Source of the DNA: Hyperoodon ampullatus | Taxonomy: Eukaryota; Chordata; Mammalia; Artiodactyla; Ziphiidae | Direction: 5' to 3' | Assembly (NCBI GenBank): GCA_949752795.1 | Contig: OX457056.1 | Coordinates: 202,741,654 to 202,805,653, forward strand | Length of the DNA: 64,000 nucleotides | Shown here: positions 11,891 through 22,572 of the stretch, piece after piece | Numbering within the stretch: position 1 is the first letter of the stretch | Layout of the letters: each line of letters opens with the position of its first letter | Made by a program: the position numbers and the translations under genes | Notes under the pieces: model-generated | The model's input: the letters and a program-made list of their open reading frames with translations, nothing else | Database searches by the model: none | What the model was told of the DNA's origin: nothing

Positions 11891-13335
11891 AATCTTGTTT
11901 TTGAAATCCCTTTTACCCCATATAGTGTATGGCCTGACAAGTTTAAGTGAATGTGTGCAGAGTTCTGAAAATGGAAATTTGGGGGACCCTTCTGCAACTA
12001 AGAAAGCCCTGGGAAAAAGTACCCCGGTGAAGGGGCCCGAGGAGGAGTTGTTAGGTAGGAGGAGAGCATGGTGGAACCTAGATCACAGAGGTCAGAAGCC
12101 AAGGGAGGAGAGAACTTCAGGGAGAGTTTTTGTATGTCTCTCTCCCACGATCCAGAGACTCTGGTATGACTCAAGAAGGCAGGCGATATGATCTTCATTT
12201 GCACCCCATGTCCCCTCCCAGTTATCTCTGTGCTTGACAACTGGGAAGGGAAATCAGAGATAATCACAAGGCCCAGCCCTGGTGCTGACAAAAAAGGGTA
12301 ACTGGTTACATTGTCTATAAAATCAGAGGGCTGAGGGAACTCAGAGTGGGGTATTCAGTGCAACACAGGAGCCAAAGTCTTTCCTATAAGGTCACATCCA
12401 GTTCCAGCCCCTTGGCAGCTGTCCTCATTCTCCTGTTCCCCCACGGGATACCCAGGGAGGGCTAAGTAAAGCCTCAGTGTTGCTTTGAAATAAAGGCACA
12501 TGCTGGCCAGAGATGGAACGGCAGAGGGACTCCTTTAGTCAATGTATGGAGGCCCTAGTGTACCAGACTCTATGCTGAATGCCAGTTTCCTGCCCTTCCT
12601 GCCCTCTATTCTCACAGCCAGTAAAGCATAGATGGGGGTAAGTGGTAAGGATGGGGGAGAAATGGTAATCTTCCTTCTAGTCATGAGGGCTTTCTGGAGC
12701 ATGAGGGGTTTCATCAATTGCTTGAAGTCTAGAAAAGAGGTGATGTGTGTGTGGCCAAGGGGAGACCTAGGAGGTAAGAAGAGGGTCTGAAAAGGCAGGA
12801 CTGGGGAGGAGGAAAGTGAGACAGACTGGTGGGAAATGAACGCTGGGGGCAAGGTTCATGGGGCCTCTGGAGCTCCCCAGGAACTGGTTGAACAGGCTCT
12901 AGCTCCTGGACACCTGGGCTCTTGTGTTGGACTGTTTGCTCTGGATGGGCCCTTGCCAGGTTGTCAGGAAAGAGGCAGAGGATGATATTCCGGTTGACAA
13001 CAAAACTCTTACACTCCTATTTCTCTTTTAATGCCCACAAAATCCCTCTAAGGAGTAAAACAGAGGCTCACAAAAAGAGTGTCCCCAAAAAAGAAGTGGT
13101 GGAGCTAGGGAACAGAGTCCCAGGTACCCCAGAAGCCAAAAGCCACACTCATGGCCCCATATCCCAGTGTAGGGAAACAGCAAGTCTGGAGTCTGTGCTG
13201 TCTGATTGCCTAGAAATCTAAGTAGGCTTACAGGCCTGTTGGGAGAAGACATGGGACATCCTCACCAGACTAGACTGAGCAAAACAAAACTTGACTTTCA
13301 GGGTCTGGGCAGGGGTAGGAAGAGGAAAGACTCCT
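11891..13335. other. Intergenic DNA, nothing recognised
   Basis: About 1.4 kb of mostly unique, moderately GC-rich sequence. Several short frames exist on both strands (for example 12535-12852 minus and 12922-13221 plus). None shows a known domain or convincing exon signals. Confidence 0.4.
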
Positions 13336-13339
13336 GTTC

Positions 13340-13552
13340 TGAGAGTCAGAATGTCTGGGTTCCAACTTGTCTGGGCCTCTTGCTTGCTGTGTGAAAGTCA
13401 CTGAATCTCTCCCAGCCTCAGTTTCCTCATCTGTGAAATGGGGATAATAGCACCTACCTCCCAGGGATGACTATGTGAGGACTCAACAAGATAATGCACG
13501 TAGAGTGCTTAACACAGCACAGGGCACATTGTAAGAGCTCCGTAGCCTTATA
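13340..13552 (+). repeat. MIR SINE
   Basis: A near-complete MIR: 'tgctgtgtgaaagtcactga', 'ctcagtttcctcatctgtga', 'atggggataatagcacctac' and 'agagtgcttaacacagcaca' in order. Confidence 0.8.
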
Positions 13553-13597
13553 TTTTACTATTACTTTTTTTTTTTTTTTTTTTTTTTTACTATTACT
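13553..13597. repeat. Oligo(T) tract between 13-bp direct repeats
   Basis: A run of T residues (13566-13584) is bounded on each side by 'ttttactattact' (13553-13565 and 13585-13597). This is what an insertion made only of a retroposed poly(A) tail would leave. Confidence 0.6.
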
Positions 13598-13615
13598 ATT
13601 AATATGAGGAGGTTG

Positions 13616-13815
13616 GGACTTCCCTGGTGGCACAGTGGATAAGACTCTGAGCTCCCAAGGCAGGGGGCCCGGGTTTGATCCCTGGTCAGGGAACTAGATC
13701 CCACATGCATGCCGCAACTAAGAGCTCGCATGCCACAACTAAGGAGCCCACGTGCCGCAACTAACACCTGGTGCAACCAAAAAAAAAAGAAAACAAGAAA
13801 AAAATAATAAGAATA
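13616..13815 (+). repeat. CHR-1-like SINE (short form)
   Basis: The head 'ggacttccctggtggcacag' is followed by 'agactctgagctcccaaggc' and a short 'ccgcaactaacacctggtgc' body ending in an A-rich tail. The same short subfamily recurs at 43902-44074. Confidence 0.85.
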
Positions 13816-14047
13816 GGTTGGGCTGCTTGGTTGCTCTCTCAGGGCCTGGTGCCTGTGGCCTGAACGCTGGTGCCCACAGCTCAAGCTGGGCCTGTCCACT
13901 CTTGAGGAACTCACAATCCAGCATCAGGGAGTTCCAGGTCGTGCCACTGTCATCTTCTTATCTGTCTCAGCTGTGCATCCAGTCACACCACAAGGCTTGA
14001 AGGAAGGTGCTGAGCTCTCTTCATTTTCCGAATTAACAGTAGGAGTG

Positions 14048-14160
14048 GGGGACTTCCCCGGATGTCTAGTGGTTAAGACTCCTGGCTTCCACTGCAGTGG
14101 GTGCAGATCCCTGGTGGGTTAATTAAGATCCCACCGGCCGCAGAAGGACGGGGCAGAGGA
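14048..14160 (+). repeat. tRNA-derived SINE fragment
   Basis: The sequence 'gggggacttccccggatgtc' to 'agatcccaccggccgcagaa' is a shortened, diverged SINE head of the same broad class. It lies just before the CpG-rich promoter. Confidence 0.6.
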
Positions 14161-14289
14161 TGGGAAGCTCTCAAAAAAACCTTGTTGATTTGAACTGAAA
14201 TGACATTAAGCCTTCGTGGAAGTGAGAGGGAGGGGGTGAACCGGCCAGGAATACAGACAACCTGCCCGTTTTTTGCTGGCGTCCACATC

Positions 14290-14570
14290 CTTTTTGTTCC
14301 CTAAGGGCAAGCGCCCGTAACAAATATGGCGGCGGCATCCTCGGGCGAGAGCACCTGCCGAAGCAGCGGTCCCGGAGCCACGCGGAGCCAATCGCTAGGC
14401 AGGAGCGGAAGAAGAGGCTGGAGAAGCTGCTGGAGGCCTGCGCGCAGGCGCACTGGCTGGCACCTGGCTCCGGGCAGCCGCGGGATTAGGCTTCGCCTGC
14501 CACAATTTCGGTGAGGGGCTGGCCCGCGGCCTGGGCTCGGGGGCAGGAGCGGGCCGGACTGGGGGGGCCA
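14290..14570. promoter_or_regulatory. MFSD13A: CpG-rich promoter, probably of MFSD13A
   Basis: This short CpG-dense block is the only one between C10orf95 and the MFSD13A coding exons. It holds a YY1-like 'aaatatggcggc' (14322-14333) and CCAAT boxes at 14388-14392 and 14568-14572. A consensus splice donor gtgagg follows position 14510. The CCAAT orientation would also suit transcription toward C10orf95, so a divergent promoter is possible. Confidence 0.6.
14300..14510 (+). other. MFSD13A: Putative non-coding exon 1 of MFSD13A
   Basis: The exon would end at 14510, just before a consensus donor gtgagg; its start is not determinable. A short ATG-initiated frame (from 14326, 62 codons if unspliced) starts within the YY1-like motif. 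I do not regard it as a gene, but it would sit upstream of the main start in a spliced mRNA. Placement relies on the absence of any other CpG promoter before the coding exons. Confidence 0.45.
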
Positions 14571-16500
14571 ATCGGTCACAAAGGACACACCCGAAGGGTA
14601 CAGGAATGCTGTCTGCTCTGGGAGTCCTGGGGGCTGTTTGCGGGAGTCCCTGAAGTGATCTGCTTGTGGGTTGAGAGAGTGCCTCGGGGCAGCGTGGGAG
14701 AAGCTTGGGCTCAAGGGGTGAGAATGGAATTCTTGCAGAGGGACTCCCTGGGGTCGCATGATGCATCAGGCCGGGATCCATTTCATTAACATAATGGCTT
14801 TTAACCCTGGTGGCGTTGTAGAACCAATTGGGGAGCTTTAAAAGAATACCGATGCTGGGCCCCATCCTTAGAAATTACGATTTAATTGGTCAGGGGTGAG
14901 GCTTGGACTTTGGAGTTATTGAGCAGCTCCTCAGGTGATTTTAATGTGCAGACAGGCTGGAGAACCACCACATGGTTCAGCGCCAGCTATTGAGTAAGGA
15001 ACTCCTGGGTTGTTCCCAGACTCCTCTGTGGCTTGCGAGGGTTGCGTGGTCCTGGGGTGAAGTTGCTGATCCTCCAGTGCTGCTGTAGTAACCTGCGGAG
15101 CAGGGAGGGAAAGGGAGAAGGTCCCTCCCCCAGTAGGGTGAAGTTCATTTCCAGCCTGAGGAGGAGGATGGGCCCATCAGTCACTGCATGGAAAGTGGGC
15201 ACCCCTCCAGGGTGGGCGTCCCCAACAGCCCTGCCAGGGCTGGTCCTGCTGTGGGGAGACTGAGCAGGGAGATAAAGGAGGTGTGAAACAGGAAACACAG
15301 AAGACAATTCAGAGTTCACCTGCTTGTTGAAAAAAGGACACACCTAATACTTGCGTAGGGTATAATACCTTTGAAATTCATTTGATACCCCTGGGACAGG
15401 CAGGGAATGGAATTTTCTCCCGCTTTGCAGATGTAGGAATAAACTCAGAGAGCTAGTGATAAGGTTCAAACTTGACCCAGGGCTCCCAACTCCAAATTAT
15501 GCTTATTAGTAGATTTTTTCCCTCCATACTAATAGCTTCTCATACAGTCTCTAGTCCTTCTGAAGGGAATCAGAAGGTAACACCCACCCTCTTTCTGAAG
15601 CCCCTCACACCAGGGGCCCAGTCTGTCATTCTTGGTTTCTTCTACCAAATTCATCAGCCCCCTACTCACTACAGGCTGGTTCAGAAATCAGGGAGCTGCT
15701 ACTGTTTCTATCATTTTCTGGTTCTTTATCTCCCAGAAGCCTGATGGGGTGAGGAGGGGAGTGTTTTTACATGATGCCAGGGGCTCCTTCTTAACATCTG
15801 ATTCTGTCACTTGGCCACTCCCAGTGCCCCCCATCCTATTGTCCTCAGGATAGGGTCTTGTGTGTAGTTTCCAAAGCCCTTCCTGATCTGGTGTCGCTTT
15901 GCTCTGAGCTCTCTTCCCATATTGTATCAATTTTCCTTAGCACACAGGTGAAAGCTTCAGAAGTGTTACATTTTGTTATTATCACAGTTCCTCTTTCGTG
16001 CCTCACCTGTTGCCTTGCTGTCTATGTTTCACATCAGGGTTCCCCAGGTTGCCTCTTTTTGACTCCCACAGCCAAGCAGAATGCAGAGCTGAGGGGCACA
16101 GTGGGATCTGGGGAGGACACTCCTCCTATGGCTGCTGCTCTCCCGTTGGGCTGGGGATGTCCGTATTGGCCTTTTGGGGGCAAATTGACCCAGCAGGTAT
16201 TAATTGAGCACTTACTGTGTGGTGAAGGAGCCTGGTGGAAGCTGGGAGTCCAGATCAGGGGCAGGTCTGACCTGGCCCTGCCTTTAAGGAGCTTGGGGGC
16301 TGGAGGAGGGTTAGGGAGACATTTGGATCCTGATACAGAGCCAAGGGACCTGAAAAGGGGAGAGAACACCTGACTTGGTGTCCTTGGGAAGGTATGTGCC
16401 CCTGAGCTGGGCCTTGCTTGAATCAGCAGGATTTGATACAATTGTGGTGGCGGTGTGGGCCTAGTGATGTGAGAAATGCTAAGGTTTTTTTTTTTTTTAG
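14571..16500. other. MFSD13A 5' intron, first part
   Basis: Includes a MER5A-like hAT element at about 14790-14975 ('ggagctttaaaagaatacc', 'tgctgggccccatccttaga', 'gattttaatgtgcagacagg') and weak MIR pieces near 15400-15490 and 16190-16290. The rest, including 15000-15350, looks unique. No exon with clear coding potential is visible. Confidence 0.45.
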
Positions 16501-16504
16501 TCAG

Positions 16505-16890
16505 AAGCACCTGTTTTGAATTTTGGCTCTAGCACTTAATAGCTCTGTGATTTGGGGCCAGCTATTTAACCTTCAGAGCCTTGGTTTCTTCACTTACAAG
16601 ATGAGGATGGAAATAGTAACAAGAGTTGTAAGGATTCATGATGATAGGTGTAAAAACCAGGCATATCGGGCTTCCCTGGTGGCGCAGTGGTTGAGAGTCT
16701 GCCTGCCGGTGCAGGGGATACAGGTTCGTGCCCCAGTCCGGGAGGATCCCACGTGCCGCGGAGCGGCTGGGCTCGTGAGCCATGGCTGCTGAGCCTGCGC
16801 GTCCGGAGCCTGTGCTCCGCAATGGGAGAGGCCACAACAGTGAGAGGCCCACGTACCGCAAAAGGAAAAAAAAAAACAACAGGCATATCC
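16505..16890 (+). repeat. MIR interrupted by a young SINE
   Basis: A MIR on the plus strand (16505-16658) is cut by a SINE of the subfamily bearing 'gcggagcggctgggctcgtg' (16668-16880). The SINE's target-site duplication 'aggcatatc' is at 16659-16667 and 16881-16889. The SINE tail is 'gtaccgcaaaaggaaaaaaa'. Confidence 0.85.
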
Positions 16891-17147
16891 TATATGTCTG
16901 AGAAATGGTATGTAGTTACATCTAGGGTGTTTTAGGTGGAAGGAACAACATGAACAATGGTTGGAGGTGGCATTTAAAAAAGAATTTGATGGATGGCAGG
17001 ATATACAAGCAGTGAGAAGCATCAATGTTGAGTGCTGAAAAGACAACTTCAGTCATGGATTTGGCAGAAGGGGACACTGACTTCAACTCTTTAAAGATCA
17101 TAAAGCCAAACTTCAGAGACATGAAAAAGAAGAAGAATAGCTACATT

Positions 17148-17426
17148 AAAAAAATTATTTATTTTTAGCTGTGTTGGGTCTTCGTTGCTGCGCGTGGGCT
17201 TTCTCTAGTTGCGGTGAGCCGGGGCTACTCTTCGTTGCGGTGCGTGGGCTTCTTATTGCGGTGGCTTCTCTTCTTGTGGAGCACGGGCTCTAGAGCGCAG
17301 GCTCAGTTGTGGCCCACAGGCTTAGTTGTTCTGCGGCATGTGGGATCTTCCCGGACCAGGGCTCAAACCCGTGTCTCCTGCGTTGGCAGGCGGATTCTTA
17401 ACCACTGTGCCACCAGGGAAGCCCAT
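17148..17426 (-). repeat. CHR-type SINE (minus orientation)
   Basis: Body from 'ttagctgtgttgggtcttcg' to 'caccagggaagcccat'. Target-site duplication 'gaatagctacatt' (17135-17147) versus 'gaatagctatatt' (17427-17439). Confidence 0.9.
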
Positions 17427-17439
17427 GAATAGCTATATT

Positions 17440-19020
17440 TTGTTGAGGGTCTTCTAAGTGCCAGGCACTAGGCTTGGTGCTTTATATATCTTTTGCATTT
17501 CAGCCCTACAGCAATCTAAGAGGTTGGCGTTGTCATCCCCACTTTATAGATGAGGAGACTGAGGCCCAGGGAGAGGGAGTGGCTGGCTCAAGGCCACACA
17601 ACTGGGACCATACCAGCGGGGGGCATGGGGGATGGGCTCTGGGGCCACCAGCAGGCTCTCCTGCTAGGTGCCAAGGTGAGGGTGGAGTTGGTTGCAGGTT
17701 ACAGGGTATCTCAGCCAGGTTATGCAGCTAGGCTGGTGTGGGCCCCAAGCCTTCCTCCCCCGAGAGGCAGGGCTGTTGTTCTCTGTGGGGGTGGAGTGGG
17801 GGTGGGGAGGGCTATTAGAGGAAGCGGTTCCTGATGGAGGAGTGGAATCTGGAGTGAGCCTGCATACTCCTCCCCCAGCTTTCTTTCCCGGGCAGAGGCT
17901 TACCTGGACAGGTTGCTTTGCCTCTAGATCTGGTCCATGGTAGTGGTCTGTCTCTGGTACTCCTGAACATCATCTGGGCCCGTGCTCCTTGCAGGCCGTC
18001 CTCTTCTGACTTTCCCCCTTGTGCCTTGATTTTTCTCTCAAACTCCCCTACCACAGGAAGGGGCCTGATTACCAGCATATTCCCCTGCTCGTACCCTGAT
18101 CTGTTATAAGTGAGCCCAAGAAAATGCCAGTTTCTGAGCACTTTTCTGTCGGTGCTCCGGGCTTCCTAGACATAGTTTAATCCTCCCTGCATTCCTATAA
18201 AGATAGGCACTGTTACTCCCATTTTACAGGTGAGGAAACCAAGGTTCAAACAAGCTCAGACCTTGCCTGCAGTTACAGTTAGTAGAAAGTTCAGTTGAGA
18301 TGTAAACCCAGCCTTTCTGATGGCAAAAGTCATACTTTTTCCATCTCACCTCATTTTGAGGTTTTCTTCTACTGTTGCCCCAGCGTGGGTGCAGGGAACC
18401 AGCTGCTGGAGGCTGGGGACCTGGCCTGTAGGGTCCACCTTCTCCAGTAACCAGGGCAGGCCACTGGACATCTGGGTAGGGGTGCCAGGAGGTTTCACTC
18501 CCTTTGGACAAAGGCTTTCAAGGTGAGGGAGGGGAGTTCTGAAAGGCCCTGGGGAATCAGAGGAGGTGACCTGGGTTAAGGATAGCAGCAGAGGTGTACA
18601 TGGTGCTTTACAGCCCCAAAGCACCTTTAGATTAGCCCAGCCTATCCTTGTGTGGTGGGTATGGAGGGTCTGGGAGGCTCGATAGTAGTAATCTCTGAAG
18701 TTTGGGTGCTCGCTGCACTTCCTGTGCTCATTGCGTTGGAGTATTTTCTCATGGACTGCTAACCCTAGCCTTGGGAAGGTTGGCCCCATCGTGCAGATCG
18801 GGAAACAGGCATGGAGAGGTTTAGCAAATTGCTTCAGGTCACACGGGTAGGAAATGGTGGAGTTGGGACTTTGGAGACCTCCAGTTGTGTCTTCTTTCCA
18901 CTATGTTACTTGGAAATTGCCAAGGAAACTTTCAGGGTGATGGATATGTTCCTGATCTCAATTGTGGCGACAGTTTCACAGGCATACCTATGCCAAAACT
19001 GATCAGACTGTACACTTTGA
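17440..19020. other. MFSD13A 5' intron, MIR-rich part
   Basis: MIR remnants are visible at about 17440-17620 ('aagtgccaggcactaggctt', 'tagatgaggagactgaggcc'), 18160-18290 ('acaggtgaggaaaccaaggt') and 18640-18880 ('cagatcgggaaacaggcatg'). The remaining sequence is unassigned, with no convincing exon. Confidence 0.45.
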
Positions 19021-19038
19021 ATATGTGCAGATTATTAT

Positions 19039-19190
19039 TATTTGGGGGCAGGGGGGGTCTTTTTTTTTCTTTTTTTCTTTTGGCCACGCTGTGCAGCTTG
19101 CAGGATCTCAGTTCCCCAACCAGGGATTGAACCCAGGCCATGGCAGTGAGAGCCCAGAATCCTAACCACTAGGCCACCAGGGGACTCCCC
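19039..19190 (-). repeat. Older tRNA-SINE (minus orientation)
   Basis: T/C-rich tail at the left, body 'ttttggccacgctgtgcagc' to 'aggccaccaggggactcccc'. The target-site duplication 'tatgtgcagattattat' (19022-19038) recurs as 'tatatgcagattattat' (19191-19207). Confidence 0.8.
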
Positions 19191-19831
19191 TATATGCAGA
19201 TTATTATATGTCAGTTGTACCTCAATAAAGCTGTGAAAAAAAAAGTATTTCCCACCAAATGTTTCTTCAGGGGCTCAAAGCCCCCAGGGAGAGGCCACCT
19301 GGATATCCTCCGGCTCTGGGACAAGGTGGGATCATTATGGCCTGGGAGAGATTCTCACAGACTTAGCGGCTGCTTTCAGGTAGTTTTGGCCACTCCTCCT
19401 TCTCTCATTGCTCCACCACTAGGCATGGGCTGGCACAAGGTTGGCACAGGGGATGGGGGGCTGCATACCGATCTCTTGAGTGAATTGCCACTCAGCTTCC
19501 ATTGATCCTGAGAGAGACCCCCATGAGATACTGTCCTTATTCTCCCTGCAGAGCCTCTTTCTTGCCAGTCACTCCTATAGCAAGAGTGGCTGAGTCCAGA
19601 GAGGGAGAGAGAGGGCGAAGACACAGGCCCTGCGCTGGAGAACCCCACAGTCAGGCTGGAGTGCGGGCAGGTGGGAGAGTGCTGTGCAGGGGCAGGAGGC
19701 ACCAGTGAGGGCCGAGGAGTTGGAGCAGGTCTCCTCGACATGGTGCTGGCTCCTGAGGGATGGGTGAGATGGAGATGAAGACATGGGGAGGGTGCTTCTG
19801 GTAGGAGGCACCATCAAGAACAAAGGCCTGG

Positions 19832-20163
19832 GGACTTCCCTGGTGGCGCAGTGGTTAAGAATCCGCCTGCCAGTGCAAGGGAGATGGGTTCGAGCCCTGG
19901 TCTGGGAAGATCCCACATGCCACGAAGCAACTAAGCCCGTGTGCCACAACTACTGAGCCCTTATGCCACAACTACTGAAGCCCGCACGCCTAGAGCCCGT
20001 GCTCTGCAACAAGAGAAGCCACCACAATGAGAAGCCCATACACCACAATGAAGCGTAGCCCCCGCTCGCCACAACCAGAGAAAACCTGTGCGCAGCAACG
20101 AAGACCCAATGCAGCCAAAAATGGATAAATAAATAAATAAATTTATTAAAAAGAAAAAAAACG
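19832..20163 (+). repeat. Full-length CHR-type SINE
   Basis: Complete head, body and (AAAT)n tail. The 15-bp target-site duplication 'agaacaaaggcctgg' lies at 19817-19831 and 20164-20178 without mismatch, so the insertion is comparatively recent. Confidence 0.92.
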
Positions 20164-20478
20164 AGAACAAAGGCCTGGCCAGAGGAGACGGTGGCTTGAA
20201 GATCCATGGGAGTCTGGGCTGGACTGGCAGGAAGTGGCCAGAATACAGAGGCCCTTGAAGGCTGGGCAGGGAAGGGGAACCATGGTTGCTCATGGGGCAA
20301 GAACAGGGCCTGGAGGGTTACCACATTTGGACTGGGGCTGAAGTCGGTTCTCCAGGGCCTGACTCTGATGGGGAAACAGAAGTTTCTGTTCTGCACGTGT
20401 GCGTGCAAGCATGCAGAAATGTAAATGAAGCCCATGGGTAGGCTTGGGTCACGAGGACTCAAAGAGAAAGCCTCTGAG

Positions 20479-20945
20479 GAGGTGTATAAGTTTTAGGGCT
20501 GCCATAACAAATTGCCACAAACTGAGTGGCTTAAGGCAACCTCACAGTTCCTGTAGGGTAGAAATCCAACATCAAGGCATCAGCAGGGTCATGTGCCCTC
20601 TGGAGGGAGGCTCTAGGAAAGAATCCTTCCTTGCCTCTTCCTAGCTTCTGGTGGTTGCCTGCAATCCTTAGTGTTCTTTGGCTTGCAAGTGCATCACTCA
20701 AATTACTGCCTGCATCTTCACGTGGCTGTCTTCCCTTTGTGTGTGTCTGTCTCTGTGTCCAAATTTCCCTCTCCTTATAAGGATACCAGTCATTGGATTA
20801 GGGCCCACCCTAACTCAGTATGACCTCATCTTAACTTGGTTACATCTGCAAAGATCCTATTTCCAAATAAGTTTGCACTCACAGATACTGGGGGTTAGGA
20901 CTTGAACTTATCTCTTTTGGGCACATTCAACTCAGAACAGGGAGT
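20479..20945 (-). repeat. MaLR LTR (MST/MLT1-like), reverse orientation
   Basis: Sequence order from 'agggctgccataacaaattg' through 'attagggcccaccctaactc' to 'actgggggttaggacttgaa' matches a MaLR LTR read backwards. No internal viral sequence is attached. Confidence 0.7.
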
Positions 20946-22329
20946 TTGGGAGAAGGAAGCCCCCATAGCTTCCCTCTGGGGGTCAGACAAGCACACATGA
21001 GATTATTTTTCTGAAAAGAGAACAATAGCTTTGAATCTAAAAAAAGAGACAGATAGACTTAATGCCTGGCTGCTTAAAGTGTGGTCACGGACCAGCAGCA
21101 TTGGTGCCACCTGGGAGCCTGTTAGAAATGCAGAATCTCAGATTCCTCCCCACACCTATGGAGGCAAAATCTGCATTTTAACAAAGTCCCCTGGTGACTT
21201 GGAAGCACATTACAGTATGAGAAGCGCTGCTTTAATAAAAATCTGACTTTTATTTGCTTTTCCATCCATGGTCAGTCTAGCCTGCTGGTCTCTGTGCACG
21301 AGTCGGCCTGGTTGAGAGTAGGCACTCGTGCTGTCCTTTGTTCTCTCTTTTCATGTAACATGTTCTTGAGTTTCTCTCCCCTGTGTTGAGGTTGCCCACG
21401 TACTTGGCCTTTGTGGAGAGCATCAGGCTTGTTGAGCCAGTCCCTTTGTTGTGTTCCTGGGCTGTGTTCAGCTTTTGGCTGTTTATAAACGTTGCTGCCA
21501 TGAACAGCTCTGTACATGTTCCCTTGGGGTTAGTTCCTTGAGGTGGAATTTCCGGAATCAAAGTGCGTGAGCAGTTGTGAACTCTTATCATATCTTATCA
21601 CTTGTATAGCCCTATGGAACCTGCCATCACAGCAGGTTTCTCCATTCTACCCAGCAGTCCATAGGAACCCAATTTGGGAGGTCAAGTGGCGGAAAAGGCT
21701 TTGGAGCCAGACAGGTCAGGGTTCAAATCTGCTACTTTTTTGCTGTGTGACACTGGGCAAATTACTTAACATCTCTGAGCTTGGGGTTGCTCTTCTATAA
21801 TATTGTAATAGTGCTGTATACTTTGTAGGGATTTTATAAAGATGATAATGAGATCACTAACATCCATTTATTGAGCACTTTCTGTGAGTTACCTCATTTA
21901 ATCCTTACGTTCCTCTGAGTAGCCATGATCATCCACTTTTCCTTTTTACAGAAGAGAAAACTGAGGCTGGGGTTAAGTAGCTTGCCCGAGGTGCCACTGT
22001 ATGCACTGTGCGTGCCCAAGCCCAGGGTTGTCATGTCTGGACCGTTAAGGTTGAGTAAAGTATGGATGAAAGAAGATACTGAGCACAGCGCTCTAGCACG
22101 CAACCTGGCTCAGCACTTGCTGGCTGTCTGCCTTCTCTTCCCACGCCTTTATCAGTTTCCTTGGGTTACTCTCCAGTAGTGGTATCTAGTCCAGCATTGT
22201 TTTAGCTGGACATCATTGACGATTCCCCAGTTTTGTTTTACGTACAGACTTTCAGTGAGATGACTCAGAGGTCTGGGGTTAGATCAGCTGGCTCTGATCC
22301 CTGCAGCTAACTGGCTTCTTCTTCCCCAG
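20946..22329. other. MFSD13A 5' intron, last part
   Basis: Contains a MER5-like hAT element (about 21073-21230: 'gtggtcacggaccagcagca', 'ctgcattttaacaaagtccc') and an L1-like stretch near 21320-21560. MIR pieces lie near 21690-21830 and 21860-22020. The intron ends in a good polypyrimidine tract and AG at 22328-22329. Confidence 0.5.
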
Positions 22330-22404
22330 GGACAAGGATGGCCAGACTGCCTGTGGCCATGAGCGCTCCTCAGTACTCCTGGGGCTGAGGCTGGGCTGGC
22401 CGCC
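22330..22404 (+). other. MFSD13A: 5' UTR part of the first coding exon of MFSD13A, with a uORF
   Basis: The exon begins after the acceptor 'cttccccag'. A complete small upstream frame of 16 codons plus stop runs 22338-22388 and ends 16 nt before the main ATG at 22405. It is in a different frame from the protein. Confidence 0.65.
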
Positions 22405-22572
22405 ATGGGGCTGGGTGGGCCCTGGGCCTGGCTGCTGGGCCTGCCCACGGCCATGGTCTATGGCTCCCTGGCCCTCTTCATCTCTGTCCTGCACAATGTG
22501 TTCCTGCTTTACTACGTGGACACCTTTGTCTCAGTGTACAAGATCAACAAAGCTGCCTTCTGGGTCGGAGAG
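22405..22572 (+). CDS. MFSD13A: MFSD13A coding exon 1 (codons 1-56)
   Basis: ATG in 'gccgccatgg', a good Kozak context. The exon ends ...AFWVGE before donor gtaggt. It encodes the first membrane segments. Confidence 0.95.

Noticed and set aside
14326..14514. 62-codon frame at the MFSD13A CpG promoter, and a parallel frame encoding a charged helix-like stretch without an ATG
   Set aside because: A consensus splice donor at 14511 cuts the frame, and the second has no start codon. More likely untranslated leader.
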